64,000 nt of DNA from Prostheceraeus crozeri (taxonomy: Eukaryota; Platyhelminthes; Polycladida; Euryleptidae): contig CAJQUW010007739.1 in the NCBI GenBank assembly GCA_907163375.1, positions 57,016 to 121,015 of the forward strand. The letters are read 5' to 3'. Shown piece after piece: positions 1 to 10,203 of this stretch. The position numbers and the translations under genes were made by a program. How positions within the stretch are numbered: the stretch's first letter is position 1; each line of letters opens with the position of its first letter. Under the pieces are notes generated by a model, which did no database searches, was not told where the DNA came from, and worked only from the letters and a program-made list of their open reading frames with translations.

Positions 1-155
1 GGATTGACAACAGTTGCTGTCATCGGATTGCCAATCCGAGCAAGATTATTGTGGACTCTGTCTTGCTCCTCTAGCCTGACAAATTCCTCAAATAAATTTC
101 GCGGCCTTAACTGCGGTCCGCGAGGAGAGCTGACTTGACTGTTCGGCGTCTGCAT
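1..155 (-). CDS. N-terminal piece of an unidentified gene, cut by the window edge
   Basis: On the minus strand an ATG at 155-153 opens 51 codons with no stop before the window ends. The peptide begins MQTPNSQVSSPRGPQLRPRN and continues LFEEFVRLEEQDRVHNNLARIGN; it is proline- and arginine-rich at the start, then looks helical and charged. A TATA-like box about 35 nt upstream (187-194) supports this ATG as the first codon of a short-leader mRNA. I do not recognise the family. The gene upstream on the same strand (325-1676) ends 170 nt before it, and both have TATA boxes, so they may belong to one compact locus or unrecognised element. The start is plausible; the product is unknown. Confidence 0.45.
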   Translation of the reverse strand, partial: MQTPNSQVSSPRGPQLRPRNLFEEFVRLEEQDRVHNNLARIGNPMTATVVN

Positions 156-186
156 GATTGAAATGAAATGAAATGAGAGGCAGTGG

Positions 187-194
187 TTTATATA
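187..194 (-). promoter_or_regulatory. TATA-like box for the edge gene
   Basis: The minus strand reads GGGTATATAAACCACTG here. It lies about 35 nt before the ATG at 155, a normal spacing for a TATA box with a very short leader. It closely resembles the box at 2296-2305. Confidence 0.5.
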
Positions 195-324
195 CCCCTC
201 TAACGCGACGCAACGTTCAAGTTGACTGATAGCAGATTCAACTTAATGATAGTATTCGCCAGTCCGAAGACTGCCCAGGGCAAACCGCGTGGAGGTTCTA
301 TCATGTCTTGCCCCTAGGTGGCCC

Positions 325-1676
325 TTAAGAGAGCCGATGGTTCGTTCTCGGGAGTGTCGTGATGGGGTGGTGAAGGCAGGCAAAGATCTGCAATGAAAAT
401 GATATGTATTAGAATAGGATATACTATCTTATTTGCTTTTCACTTACCAAGTTAGTCATCCTTTGGCAGTCTCGCGGGATTCCTGACTGAAAATTTTGTA
501 AATGGCCGCGCATTCTGAGTGTGGCATGTAGGCACTTCTTAGTCGGATGACCATTATAGCAGATTATGCTCTCGTCCAGGCTTTGGTTGACGAGGACTTG
601 ACCGTCCAGATGGTTATCCCGAATAGGGATATGGAACTCAAACATTCTGTCCTCATTCACACGATTCCACTCATTCCTCATGCGCTCCAACTTCGCAAAC
701 GACTCTCTCTCATCACCCTGCCTACTCACACTCCTCTCCAACTCAGCATTCCTCGCTCTCAATACACTCATCTCCTTCATCAACTCCTCATACTTCGACT
801 CTGCCTCTCCCATTCTCCTCTCTGCAGCACTCGTCCTCTTCTCTCGCTCATCATTCTTGTCTTCCAACACTCGCACATTCTCCTTCAACTCTTTCACAAC
901 ACGCCTCATACGGATATTCTCATCTGCCACCTCCTTACATTTCACCTCCTTCATTTTCAGCTCACTCAACTCACTCAACGTTCTCTCATTCACCTTCTTC
1001 AAACTTTCGTACCGATCAACCAACAAAGCATGTGCCGCTTGCTGCGACACATGCTTCTTTTCCATGTCCTCATCCCACCGCGCCGACTGCTTCCGTACCC
1101 CACCACCCTTCACTATTGGGGAAGATGAGCTCTGCGGGGGTCGCTAATAACAATATTGGATACCTCCGACGACGAAGAGATCAACTTCCTCACACGCTTC
1201 CTCACTCGCTCCCTATCCAAATCCACATCATCCTCATCATCACTCTCAAACACTCTCTTCCGCCACTTGTCAGCCTTCAAACCGGCCACAGCATTCTCTA
1301 CCTCATTCTCCACAGCATTCCCACTAGCATTCTCAACAACATTCCCACTAGCATTCTCAACAACATTCCCACTAGCATTCTCAACAACATTCTTGGCCTC
1401 TTTCCCCAACATTCGCTCCTTCTCAGCATTCATCAACTCCACAAATCTCAAATCGGTCACCAACCCTCCTGTGCACTCACCATGCCTCAAATAAAACTCG
1501 GCCTCCTGCCCAACAACCAACAGCACCCTGCACTTCACACAGGCAACCCTACTCAGGATAACCATGTGGTCGGCCCCTGCCTTCTTGATGTGGTCCTTGA
1601 GACCATCTCGGCGGTTAATTCGGCCGCATACACACATTTTAATGTGGAATTTCTTATTTTTGTCATTATTGACCAT
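325..1676 (-). CDS. Zinc-motif and coiled-coil protein of unknown function, three coding exons
   Basis: Model: exon 1676-1164, 32-nt intron 1163-1132, exon 1131-448, 60-nt intron 447-388, exon 387-325 (stop TAA at 327-325), all phase 0, about 419 aa. The ATG sits in a strong context (GCAGCCATGG) just after an acceptor (TTATCTTACAG, ending 1697). The second intron has clear GTAAGT and TTGCAG signals; the 32-nt intron is unusually short and could instead be a small frame change. The N-terminus carries a Cys/His cluster (CVCGR, then GLKDHI, later CVKC) that looks zinc-binding. Next come three NVVENASG repeats, an acidic run (ESDDEDDVD) followed by a basic run, then about 120 residues of charged coiled coil. 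Family not recognised. It could be a host nuclear protein or an accessory gene of a mobile element. Confidence 0.55.
1321..1392. repeat. Three perfect 24-bp tandem repeats inside the coding exon
   Basis: Three identical 24-bp units beginning CCACTAGCATTCTCAACAAC follow one another, with a degenerate partial unit just before. Twenty-four is a multiple of three, so copy changes keep the frame; they encode the NVVENASG repeats. Confidence 0.85.
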
Positions 1677-1736
1677 GGCTGCGATTTTATCGTTAACTGT
1701 AAGATAATGAAATTTGTATAAGTTTGGAATCATGTA

Positions 1737-2295
1737 GCATACAGCCTAAAGCATAACACTTAATGAGGAATGATAGATTTGAGTGTAGGGAGTGGCACTC
1801 GATCCCGTCGACAGCCCGAAGGCCTTGTACTGATCACTAGGGAAGTGAGAGATCTTCCCCGATACCCGCTATTTACAGCTGAAGACAGCATTGTCAATGC
1901 CCCGAAGTGGTAACAGCAACGCCGAGTCAAAGGTAGTGATCAGTAGCTGGGATCTAACCCCTCAAAGCTGCTTTAGACTTAGTTAAATTTCAAATCTGAT
2001 AGCAGATTTGAACTCAGCATACTTGAAAACCTTAGTCTACATGTTAAAACTTTGAAAAAACTAAAAATTAAGAATTTTTAAAAAATTCCGCATTTTACTA
2101 CTCATACTACTTTTAAAAAAAATTATCAGTAGTTAAGACACTATCAAACTCTATCACACAAACTTTGAAGTAAGAAGATAGCTTGCCTACTTCAAAAGAT
2201 AGAGTCCTTTGAAACACCCGATATCGGGAGCTCAGAGCGACGACCGTCGCTTACCTCGTCTTTCGATGAAGTGATGAGACTTACGTTGTCGGGGG
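1737..2295. other. 5' leader intron and spacer without a recognised gene
   Basis: On the minus strand a possible noncoding first exon ends at 2255 with a donor (GAG|GTAAGC). The acceptor ending at 1697 would close a ~560-nt leader intron. No other coding signal is seen; 2040-2110 is rich in A/T homopolymer runs. Confidence 0.35.
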
Positions 2296-2305
2296 TTTAT
2301 ATATG
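2296..2305 (-). promoter_or_regulatory. TATA-like box upstream of the zinc-motif gene
   Basis: The minus strand reads CATATATAAAC, about 40 nt before the donor-like site at 2254. It is very similar to the box at 187-194, which suggests that the two minus-strand genes share a promoter style. Confidence 0.45.
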
Positions 2306-2469
2306 CTCGGAAGAAAACTTAAAATGGCTCTATCTCCGAAAGCATTCATCGTAGCGACATGCGGTTTGTTGCAAACGATTCGTTTCATCATTCTCTATCA
2401 TATGACACCTGAACCATTCTCATATGACCACGGGAAGTTGGTCCGTCAGCACATGTCCATGTAACATGC

Positions 2470-2740
2470 CACAAGTGAAAAAATTCCTAAGTGTGAGAGC
2501 TCCAGTGTGGTGAAAATTTTGAAAAATTTAAAACTTCCGAATTTCGACCTGGGACCTTTACCAAAACATTTTTCATCAAATTTCACTGACCACCCCTCCC
2601 CCCTCGTTCTGAGAAATTTCATGAAAAATGTTTTGGTGAAGGTCCCAGGTCGAAATGCCACACTTTGGAAAATTTTCAAAATTTTGTCCATACAAAGTCA
2701 CTCTGACACTTAGGATTTTTTCAGGTGAGCTCCGACCTAA
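2470..2740. repeat. Imperfect palindrome made of two head-to-head satellite pieces
   Basis: The left arm (about 2470-2600) is the reverse complement of the satellite unit that starts at about 2615 on the right. For example, CGACCTGGGACC on the left pairs with GGTCCCAGGTCG on the right. Arms are about 130 bp with many differences; the centre is near 2607. It marks the outer (left) end of the satellite block. Confidence 0.75.
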
Positions 2741-3560
2741 AATCTTGTAAACAGCTCTAACTTTTGAACGGCTGGTCCGATTGACTCGCGGCAAAAATGT
2801 CGTCGAGCAGTTTTTTCTCCTCTTTCAAACGAGTAGCTGTAAGACAAAATCCGTCCACTAGAACCAAAGTTAGAAGATTGCTGTCGGGGGGGGGGTCAGT
2901 GAAATTTGATGAAAAATGTTTTGGTGAAGGTCCCAGGTCGAAATGACACACTTTGGAAAATTTTCAAAATTTTACCAATACAAAGTCACTCTGACACAGG
3001 ATTTTTTCAGGTGAGCTCCGATCTAAAATCTTGTAACAGCTCTAACTTTTGAACGGCTGGTCCGATTGACTCGCGGCAAAAATGTCGTCGAGCAGTTTTT
3101 TCTCCTCTTTCAAACGAGTAGCTGTAAGACAAAATCCGTCCACTAGAACCAAAGTTAGAAGATTGCTGTCGGGGGGTGGGGGGTCAGTGAAATTTGATGA
3201 AAAATGTTTTGGTGAAGGTCCCAGGTCGAAATGACACACTTTGGAAAATTTTCAAAATTTTGTCCATACAAAGTCACTCTGACACTTAGGATTTTTTCAG
3301 GTGAGTTCCGACCTAAAATCTTGTAACAGCTCTAACTTTTGAACGGCTGGTCCGATTGACTCGCGGCAAAAATGTCGTCGAGCAGTTTTTTCTCCTCTTT
3401 CAAACGAGTAGCTGTAAGACAAATCCGTCCACTAAAACCAAAGTTAGAAGATTGCTGTCGGGGGGGGGGGTCAGTGAAATTTGATGAAAAATGTTTTGGT
3501 GAAGGTCCCAGGTCAAAATGACACACTTTGGAAAATTTTCAAAATTTTACCCATACAAAG
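2615..3560. repeat. Satellite array, about three ~286-290-bp units (left flank of the Polinton)
   Basis: The marker AGGATTTTTTCAGGTGAG recurs near 2712, 2998 and 3288, giving periods of about 286 and 290 bp. Each unit holds a G-run of 9-11 before GTCAGTGAAATTTGA and a block starting ACTTTTGAACGGCTGGTCC. The same family reappears in the same orientation at 20.5-21.5 kb. The last unit here runs straight into the polymerase gene of the Polinton. The 64-65-codon minus-strand frames in each unit are repeat by-products, not genes. Confidence 0.9.
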
Positions 3561-6500
3561 CCTTATCAAACAACGTGTGTGTCAACGCAAAGCGGCGTCA
3601 ATCTCCGGAGGTGAAGTTGATTCTGACGATGACATCTCCTTTCCTTGCGATTTGTGCCCTCTTTCTTTTGATAGTCACTTTCAGCGATCTTCGCACAGAC
3701 TTCAACACACGCATGCAAATGATCACTACACCAACGGTACCCCTACCATCTCCCTCATTAATGTTTCACATAATAATTTAGTACGCGACTACTGCATGGA
3801 GTCCAATACTCAAATAGTAGATTTTCCTGAGTGGCTCCTTCAAAATTCTAACATTATCGAAGCGCTCTTCAACAATTTAGACAATTTTAGAATGAAGGCG
3901 CTCATCTACCTTAAACTAAAATATACTAAGATAGATTTTCAAACGGGTCAAGTGACGGAGAGAATACAGTTTCATGTTCCTTCCTCTTCCACAACCGAAG
4001 TTGTAGACTGCGAGTCTTGGCTAAATTTTCACATTCAATGTTTAAAATCAAATGTAGATAAATTCAATCAACGCGACAGCGCTCTCATTTTTGATGGTGT
4101 GGACTCAGCCATATTCAAAATTTCCCTATAAGAAAGTCATGCAGCTCGAGGCACATTTAAACTACCAAAAACGTTGTATAATAAGAAAGCTGTCATCAAT
4201 GTCGATTGTAAATCACAGTGTTTCAAATATGCAGTCCTACCCATCCTACAATATAATGATATCAACGCGCACCGAGATCGCACCTATAGCTATAGACAGT
4301 GGGAGGATGAACTAGACTTTGAAGGTTGTGATAGTAACAACATGAAAATCAAACATGTAGAAACGTTCGAAAAACATAATAAGATTAAAATTGTCGTTCA
4401 CGTGTGGGAGAAGGGGTTGAAGGGTGCCCGCTATAATTCACGTTCAACTTGTTATGAACGTGTAGTCAACCTCTTATTAGTAAAACAAGATGATAGCGAG
4501 GAATGGCACTACTGTGGTATACCCAAAATCTCTCGCTTGTACACTCACTTGGGGCACTCTAAAAGAGGTGAACATTTTGTATGCGACCGCTGCATCCGCT
4601 CCTTTTGGAGTAAAGATAAATTTGAAACTATGAATGGTGCAAGCGAGGTAAATTACAAATGGAACGCATGCCCAAAGATAAAATATTTTCACATAGGGAT
4701 AATGGTGACGAATTAAGTCCCCTGCGTGTCATTTACGCAGACATAGAATGCTACATTGATGATATCATCCACAAGCCAGCAGCCATATCCTGCTATGAAG
4801 TATGGCATGACCACTTTAGGAATAGACAAAACAAAATGCATACTTGGCAAGGTGAAGATTGCATTTCAAAATTTCTAGAATTTCTCGATAAAGCTGCTAA
4901 ATTTCAACAATCATATGATTCCCAATTGCAGCGTAAGTCACTACATATGTCAGATGAAGACAAACAAAAATTTGAAAGTTGCACATCGTGCCCTAAATGT
5001 CATAAAACGTTTGATGACGATAAAATTAAGAAAGTGCGTGATCATGATCACATCACTGGTAAATTTAGAAACGCACTCTGCTCCAAATGTAACTTTTCAC
5101 TTAGGTTGCGACGTCGTGTACTACCCGTCATTTTTCATAACTTTAAGGGCTATGACAGTCATATGCTCATAAAAGGAGGGTTGAGCCAGATGAAATCGTG
5201 GCAGTTTAATGTAATAGCGCAAACGAGAGAAAAATTCATGGCAATGACAGCAAAAGTACCAGTAGATAAAACTAAAGAAAATAAGACAGACAGTCTTCTT
5301 CGAAATAAAATTTTTAGATTTATTCCAAGTCATGTCAGCGTCACTAGCTTCTCTCGTTCGAAATCTCAAGTTTCTTCCCCATAGTCAAACTTTGAAGAAA
5401 CACTATCCAAACTTAACGGATGAAATAATCACTCGCAAAGGAGTCTTTCCCTATGCGTATTTTAGCTCAATGTCTAAACTAAATGAAACAACCCTTCCTT
5501 CCATTGACAAATTCCAAAACGATTTGACGGGTCAAGATTGTCCAGTAGAAGATTATGAACATGCTCAAGAGGCATGGTTAAAATTTGATTGTAAAACGTT
5601 TGGCGATTATATGATCGCTTACTTAGAATTAGATGTCATTTTGCTGGCTGATGTCTTTCAGGAATTTCGACGAGTGGCATTAGAAGAAGACAAATTAGAT
5701 CCTGTCCACTTTGTCAGTCTACCAGCCATGTCCTTTAAATCAGCCTTTAAAATGACTGGTGAGACCATTCATCTCTTACAAGACCCGGAGATGTATAATA
5801 TATTTGAGCGCGGAATACGCGGTGGTCTCACATTTGTAAATAAACATCATATAAAATCTGAAACAGTAGGTGATGATCATATCCACCTAAAGTACTATGA
5901 CCAAAATAATTTATGTCGCAGTTCACTGTCTAAACCACTACCTCATTCCGAGTTTAGTTGGTTAAATCAAGATGAGCTTGAGTATTACTCCAACCCTTCA
6001 AACATACTGAAGATTCCAGATGAAGGTGATTGGGGATATTATTTTGAAGTGGATTTGATTTATCCGAATAGCATTAAAAATAAAACTGCTGATTTCCCAC
6101 TCGCACCTGAATCTGGTGAAGTGACTGAAGATATGTTTTCACCATTCATGTCACAATTTCATAATAACTTAACAGAGTGTGGACAGCCAAGGTACAAACC
6201 ATGCCGCAAACTTTTACTCACCCAATATGATAAGAAAAATTATCTCGTACACTTCTGCATACTAAAATTCTATTTAGAAATGGGCATGCTTCTAAAGTCA
6301 GTTCACCGCATTATCAAATTTAGACAGAAAGCCTTCCTCAAACCCTACATAGATAGTAACAGTCAAAAACGTGCACTCGCCCAAAATAATTTTGAAAAGG
6401 ATTTATATAAATATAAGAATAACAATCTTTTCGGAAAGACCATGGAGGATGTTAGAAAACGTATGAACTACAAACTAGTCGTTGATGAACAAAAATATCA

Positions 6501-7248
6501 CAAATTGACCTCATCACCTCTTTTCATTGATAGAGACATCATCGATGAGGATCTTGTAGGTGTTAAAATGATAAAATCAGAAGTTGAGTTGTGCAAACCC
6601 ATCTATATTGGGCAAGCCGTTTTAGATTATTCCAAGCTTGAAATGTATCAACTCTTCTACAAAATATTAAAACCTTGCCCTCTCGTAAAAGTGGTTCGCT
6701 TGCTGGGTGGTGATAAAGATAGTTTCTTTTTAGGAATTACCACTCAAAAAGATTTAAATTTTAATGAAGTAGGCAAGTCATTAGAAAAATATTTCGATAC
6801 ATCTAACTACAATCCCAGTCATCCACTCTATTCCATACAGAATAAAGCCAAACTTGGTTGTTTTAAGGATGAAACAGCAGGAAAGGAAATAGATGAAATG
6901 ATTCTCCTCCGTCCTAAAATGTATTCCATGAAATTAAAAGAATGTGCAGATAGTATTAAGCGTGCTAAAGGTATATCAAAATCCATTGTTCACAAAATGA
7001 AACATCGGTCCTATAAGAAGGCCTATAAAAATAAAACGATAACGTTTGTCAATATGAAAATCTTAAAATCTCAAGTTCATACTGTGAAAACGCACACGTT
7101 CAAGAAACGAGCGCTTTCAGCATGGGAGGATAAGAGGTGTTGGATAGGACATAACACATCTCTTCCACATGGACATCCTGACACAAACATACCTCCACCC
7201 AAAAGAATAAAACTCACGCTACCACATTCAGGAGATGTATTGACATAA
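3557..7248 (+). pseudogene. pPolB: Polinton protein-primed DNA polymerase B (pPolB), broken
   Basis: This encodes the replicative family B polymerase of Polintons, which starts DNA synthesis from a protein primer. An N-terminal C2H2-like finger (CDLCPLSFDSH) is followed by 3'-5' exonuclease motifs (YADIECY, then FHNFKGYDSH), a Cys/His cluster (CPKCHKTF, HDHITGKFRNALCSKC), and polymerase motifs: EVDLIYPNSI (motif A region), KNNNLFGKTMEDVRKR (motif B region) and GDKDSFFLG (motif C region, normally D-T-D). The span matches a usual pPolB of about 1,100-1,200 aa. It is broken, with about three breaks. The 5' end abuts the satellite array, so the native start and upstream terminus are not identifiable. 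It is the only large plus-strand gene of the element. Confidence 0.93.
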
Positions 7249-7427
7249 TCAACTTTAACTCAGTATTTTGATGTTGCTTTTTGTAGATATACATGGTTGT
7301 TTTATGTATCGCATGAGTTCGTTTCTTCCTTGTGAATATATGCCTACAGTCAGCCCATTCCCCCTTTATCTGTGAAAAGACTTTTTCATGCACATATTTT
7401 TATTTCAATAAACATATCACAATGACT

Positions 7428-8978
7428 TCACTTTGTTTTCCGAAACACTAAAGTTACGAGAGATTTAGTATCTTTCACATGGATGCACTCTTGTAAACCA
7501 TTGGTAATTTTGATAGCAATAGAGGGTATAGTTTGTTTGACGACGGGATGATAGAAAATAGATTCAAACATCTTCTCGACTATTCCATATGAAGCGTCTT
7601 TATCATGAATGAAATCACGTAAAATGTATTCTTTTTTCTCACCAACAGAAATAGGAAGAATAAAATTACTTTGAATGTAAAGGTGCTGTTCATGTTTATC
7701 AAGTGTCATTGGTGTTTCTATACCAATCGTATGCGCAGCAGTAAACACAGTTTGTAGCATTGAAAAACCAAAGAGTTTTTTCAAATTTTTACTCAATTGA
7801 CATTGAATGTCATCACCCAGTTTCAGAACAACGCGTTGATTTTTAATTGAAAACGAAATGTGGTGTGTCTTTACATCATATTTACTTTTCATCACATGCT
7901 TCAACTTCTGTTGTATATAAGGATTTACTACATAAATGAAGCTTTCAACTGTATGATATAGACGCGGCATTATATTGATAGCAACTTTAGATTCTTGGTA
8001 AGACTGGTAAATTTTCTTGATGCGATCACCATAGATGTCAACCCACCATTCATCATTAACTGAATCAGCTTTAGTGTGATATGCATGAGAAGCATACACC
8101 ACACCGCTTCCAATAATAGGGGTTGGATGTCTTACAAAATGACGCAAGGTTGGAGAGAAATAAACTGTAAGTTTGTCATTATATTTCTGAATAACCAACT
8201 TATTTTTGTCCACCATAATTTTCTCTCCATACTTCTTACCCACAGTCTCATTCCATCGTTTTACTAACTCAATAAGTGATAAAGGTTGAACACCACGCTT
8301 TTTCAAAATGATGCGTTCTTCGCATTCTACAACATCTTCATCAAATATTTTAAATTTATAATGAAATTTGTTGATTCGATTTGAATAAACTTTTTTAACA
8401 TTTGCAGTAGCAATTGACGTTAGATGTAGTCCATGACCAAAACCGAGATGTGGATAGAATTCATTATCCAACCTCAGTGTAAGACCTTTAGTAAAAGAAT
8501 GAAAGCGAAGGAACTGTCTCCCACTCCAATGATAGATAGTAAACTCATAAACTTTCTGATCCTTATTCTTCATGATGGAAGTATTACCACTGTTGAATGC
8601 CTTAATAATTTTCTCATTCCCAAATGGACCATAATAATTTGATTTTATCTGAATCCATTCATAGTTCCACTTTCCATCTGACGTTAAATTGTATGGGAAC
8701 TGGAATGCATTATTCATCGTTATTCCATCATGGGTGCGAGGAGTCAATATCATTTCTTCCAAATCATTCACATTCTGAATATTGCTATCATAGTAAATAC
8801 TAGAAACGCCAACCTCCCATTCACCTTCTAAATGTAGTGGGCGATTTAATTCTACTCGATAGTCTGATGGTTCATTTTTGGGAAATTTATTCATAGAAGC
8901 ATTACTGGGCAAGTAGATTAGAAACGAGTCCTTATTTTCACTTTCCATATTATTCACATTGGAAAAATATATTAGCAT
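7428..8978 (-). CDS. Polinton conserved protein, 'GEWEVGV' family, copy 1 (516 aa)
   Basis: The protein opens with SFLIYLPSNASMNKFPKNEP and then LHLEGEWEVGVSSIYYDSN. This N-terminal pattern (LPSN-S-M, then L-x-GEWEVG) is typical of a large, uncharacterised protein carried by many animal Polintons. No enzyme motif, signal peptide or membrane segment is seen; the body alternates short beta-like segments. It is convergent with pPolB (stops 180 nt apart) and is followed upstream by a fragment of the same family at 8988-9341. A structural (vertex or fibre) role has been suspected for such proteins, but nothing here proves it. A related gene lies at 10204-11412. The long open frame suggests this gene is still whole. 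Confidence 0.8.
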   Translation of the reverse strand: MLIYFSNVNNMESENKDSFLIYLPSNASMNKFPKNEPSDYRVELNRPLHLEGEWEVGVSSIYYDSNIQNVNDLEEMILTPRTHDGITMNNAFQFPYNLTSDGKWNYEWIQIKSNYYGPFGNEKIIKAFNSGNTSIMKNKDQKVYEFTIYHWSGRQFLRFHSFTKGLTLRLDNEFYPHLGFGHGLHLTSIATANVKKVYSNRINKFHYKFKIFDEDVVECEERIILKKRGVQPLSLIELVKRWNETVGKKYGEKIMVDKNKLVIQKYNDKLTVYFSPTLRHFVRHPTPIIGSGVVYASHAYHTKADSVNDEWWVDIYGDRIKKIYQSYQESKVAINIMPRLYHTVESFIYVVNPYIQQKLKHVMKSKYDVKTHHISFSIKNQRVVLKLGDDIQCQLSKNLKKLFGFSMLQTVFTAAHTIGIETPMTLDKHEQHLYIQSNFILPISVGEKKEYILRDFIHDKDASYGIVEKMFESIFYHPVVKQTIPSIAIKITNGLQECIHVKDTKSLVTLVFRKTK

Positions 8979-8987
8979 ACTTTTGCA

Positions 8988-9341
8988 TTAACTCTTCATT
9001 CGGAAATGGAGTGTGATACTTGTCACAGCATCTTTATGAAAAGGAATCAACGCACCAGCATCGTCATAAATTGCAATATCAATTTGTGGGATGTAGTTTG
9101 ATTTCAGCTTTGTATAATGCACTTTCTTGAAAGTATGCTCAGATAAAATACTGCACCTTTTTGGCTGGTATGGTATCATTGCTAGCAATGGAGCTTCAAC
9201 ATCTCCCACACGTACATCTTCACCAATATTGGAATCATAGACATCGGATAACATTATTAGGACTAGACTGGACACAGCTGATTTCCCGTGGCCTTTAAAG
9301 CCGTTCGGTAGCGACATGGAAATATTGTTTGTATAAAACAA
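8988..9341 (-). CDS. C-terminal-type fragment of the same Polinton family
   Basis: The 117-aa frame ends with YTKLKSNYIPQIDIAIYDDA and then PFHKDAVTSITLHFR. A 'phYIPxxx-I-I-I-DD-G--vPF--g-v-vtLHFR' ending is typical of the C-terminus of GEWEVG-family Polinton proteins, so this is probably the tail of a third member. Its upstream part meets the inverted-repeat insertion at about 9.3-10.2 kb, which may have separated it from its own N-terminus. It lies 10 nt before the 516-aa gene on the same strand. Confidence 0.6.
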   Translation of the reverse strand: MFYTNNISMSLPNGFKGHGKSAVSSLVLIMLSDVYDSNIGEDVRVGDVEAPLLAMIPYQPKRCSILSEHTFKKVHYTKLKSNYIPQIDIAIYDDAGALIPFHKDAVTSITLHFRMKS

Positions 9342-9408
9342 TTATGACAACGAGAGAATTTAAAATTTCGATAACCACGTGTCTCTTATCAGCTGAGAGA
9401 GAGTAGAG

Positions 9409-9488
9409 ATGAGGAGATATTGCATCGTCCATAATTGCAGACTTAAATACTCCGAATTGCCAACAGCAGAAGACATTTCATTTCACAG
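9409..9488 (+). pseudogene. Lone THAP-domain first exon (P-element-like)
   Basis: An ATG at 9409 opens MRRYCIVHNCRLKYSELP, then TAEDISFHR, stopping at a GT donor (CACAG|GTAATT). The C-x4-C start followed by ISFHR is the pattern of the first THAP zinc-finger exon (compare the 'C..P.C' and 'sFhrFP' of THAP proteins). No downstream exon (W, C-x2-H, AVPTIF) was found before 10.2 kb. It is probably the residue of a deleted THAP-carrying transposon inserted in the Polinton. It is unlike the THAP gene at 26708, so it is not a simple copy of it. Confidence 0.5.
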
Positions 9489-9499
9489 GTAATTGCAAA

Positions 9500-10200
9500 T
9501 GAACAGCCTATCTTTAATCTCTTGATAATAAAATTTTTTACGTACACACTGTTGTAATAAATCTTTTTTCATTGTACTCGGGAAAACTCGCCCTTCGCGC
9601 TCACAAGAAATGGTGTAAAATAGTGCTTTTTGCCCGAAGTGGCCAGGAAAAATCCCAGTTATTCCGGGTGCTGCTTATCTTTAGCCGGGACGCTCGAAGT
9701 TCACAAAATGATTAATGAGACGCCATATCTCAGTTCTGGTGAATAATCTGTATAAGTGATAGAGTCAGGAGTAATACCAAACCGATTATGAAGTCCATTT
9801 CTGAAAATGTTTCATTTATCTTACTGCCATGTTAATGTCTTTCTGCTTATTTCTTAGTTCGGCTTAAGAACATCTATAAAAATTTTTGCTGGAATCTTTA
9901 AGGTTGGTAATGAATTTGTCCTCTTACAATCCACTCGTACAAACACAAGCAAAAGGTTTGGTAGTGTCACACTTTTCTCGATTTCATTTTCGATCTATCT
10001 TTTCAAGATTGGAGTAATTTCAAGGCACATTATCTTGGATTTTCAAAAGAAAGCATTCTACAGCCAGAAGAAATTTAATAAAAATTTCGCTAATTTAAAA
10101 ATTGCGCTACTATTTGTTTACACAAATAGCATAGTAAAACAATTTTTCAGAATTAAAGCCACTCGGTAGCGACATCCGCTTGTGGCCATCAGCTGATAGT
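9500..10200. other. Non-coding interior of the insertion
   Basis: No frame of note. The stretch is AT-rich with short direct repeats and ends near the CGGTAGCGACAT repeat. I see no terminal motif that names the family. Confidence 0.4.
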
Positions 10201-10203
10201 GTA

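Noticed and set aside
547-1494. Plus-strand frames rich in Leu/Ser/His over the zinc-motif gene
   Set aside because: Antisense shadows of the coiled-coil coding exons.
2757-3526. 64-65-codon minus-strand frames repeated in each satellite unit (MCHFDLGPSPKH...)
   Set aside because: They recur only because the satellite repeats, start in repeat sequence and show no domain; a by-product of the repeat.
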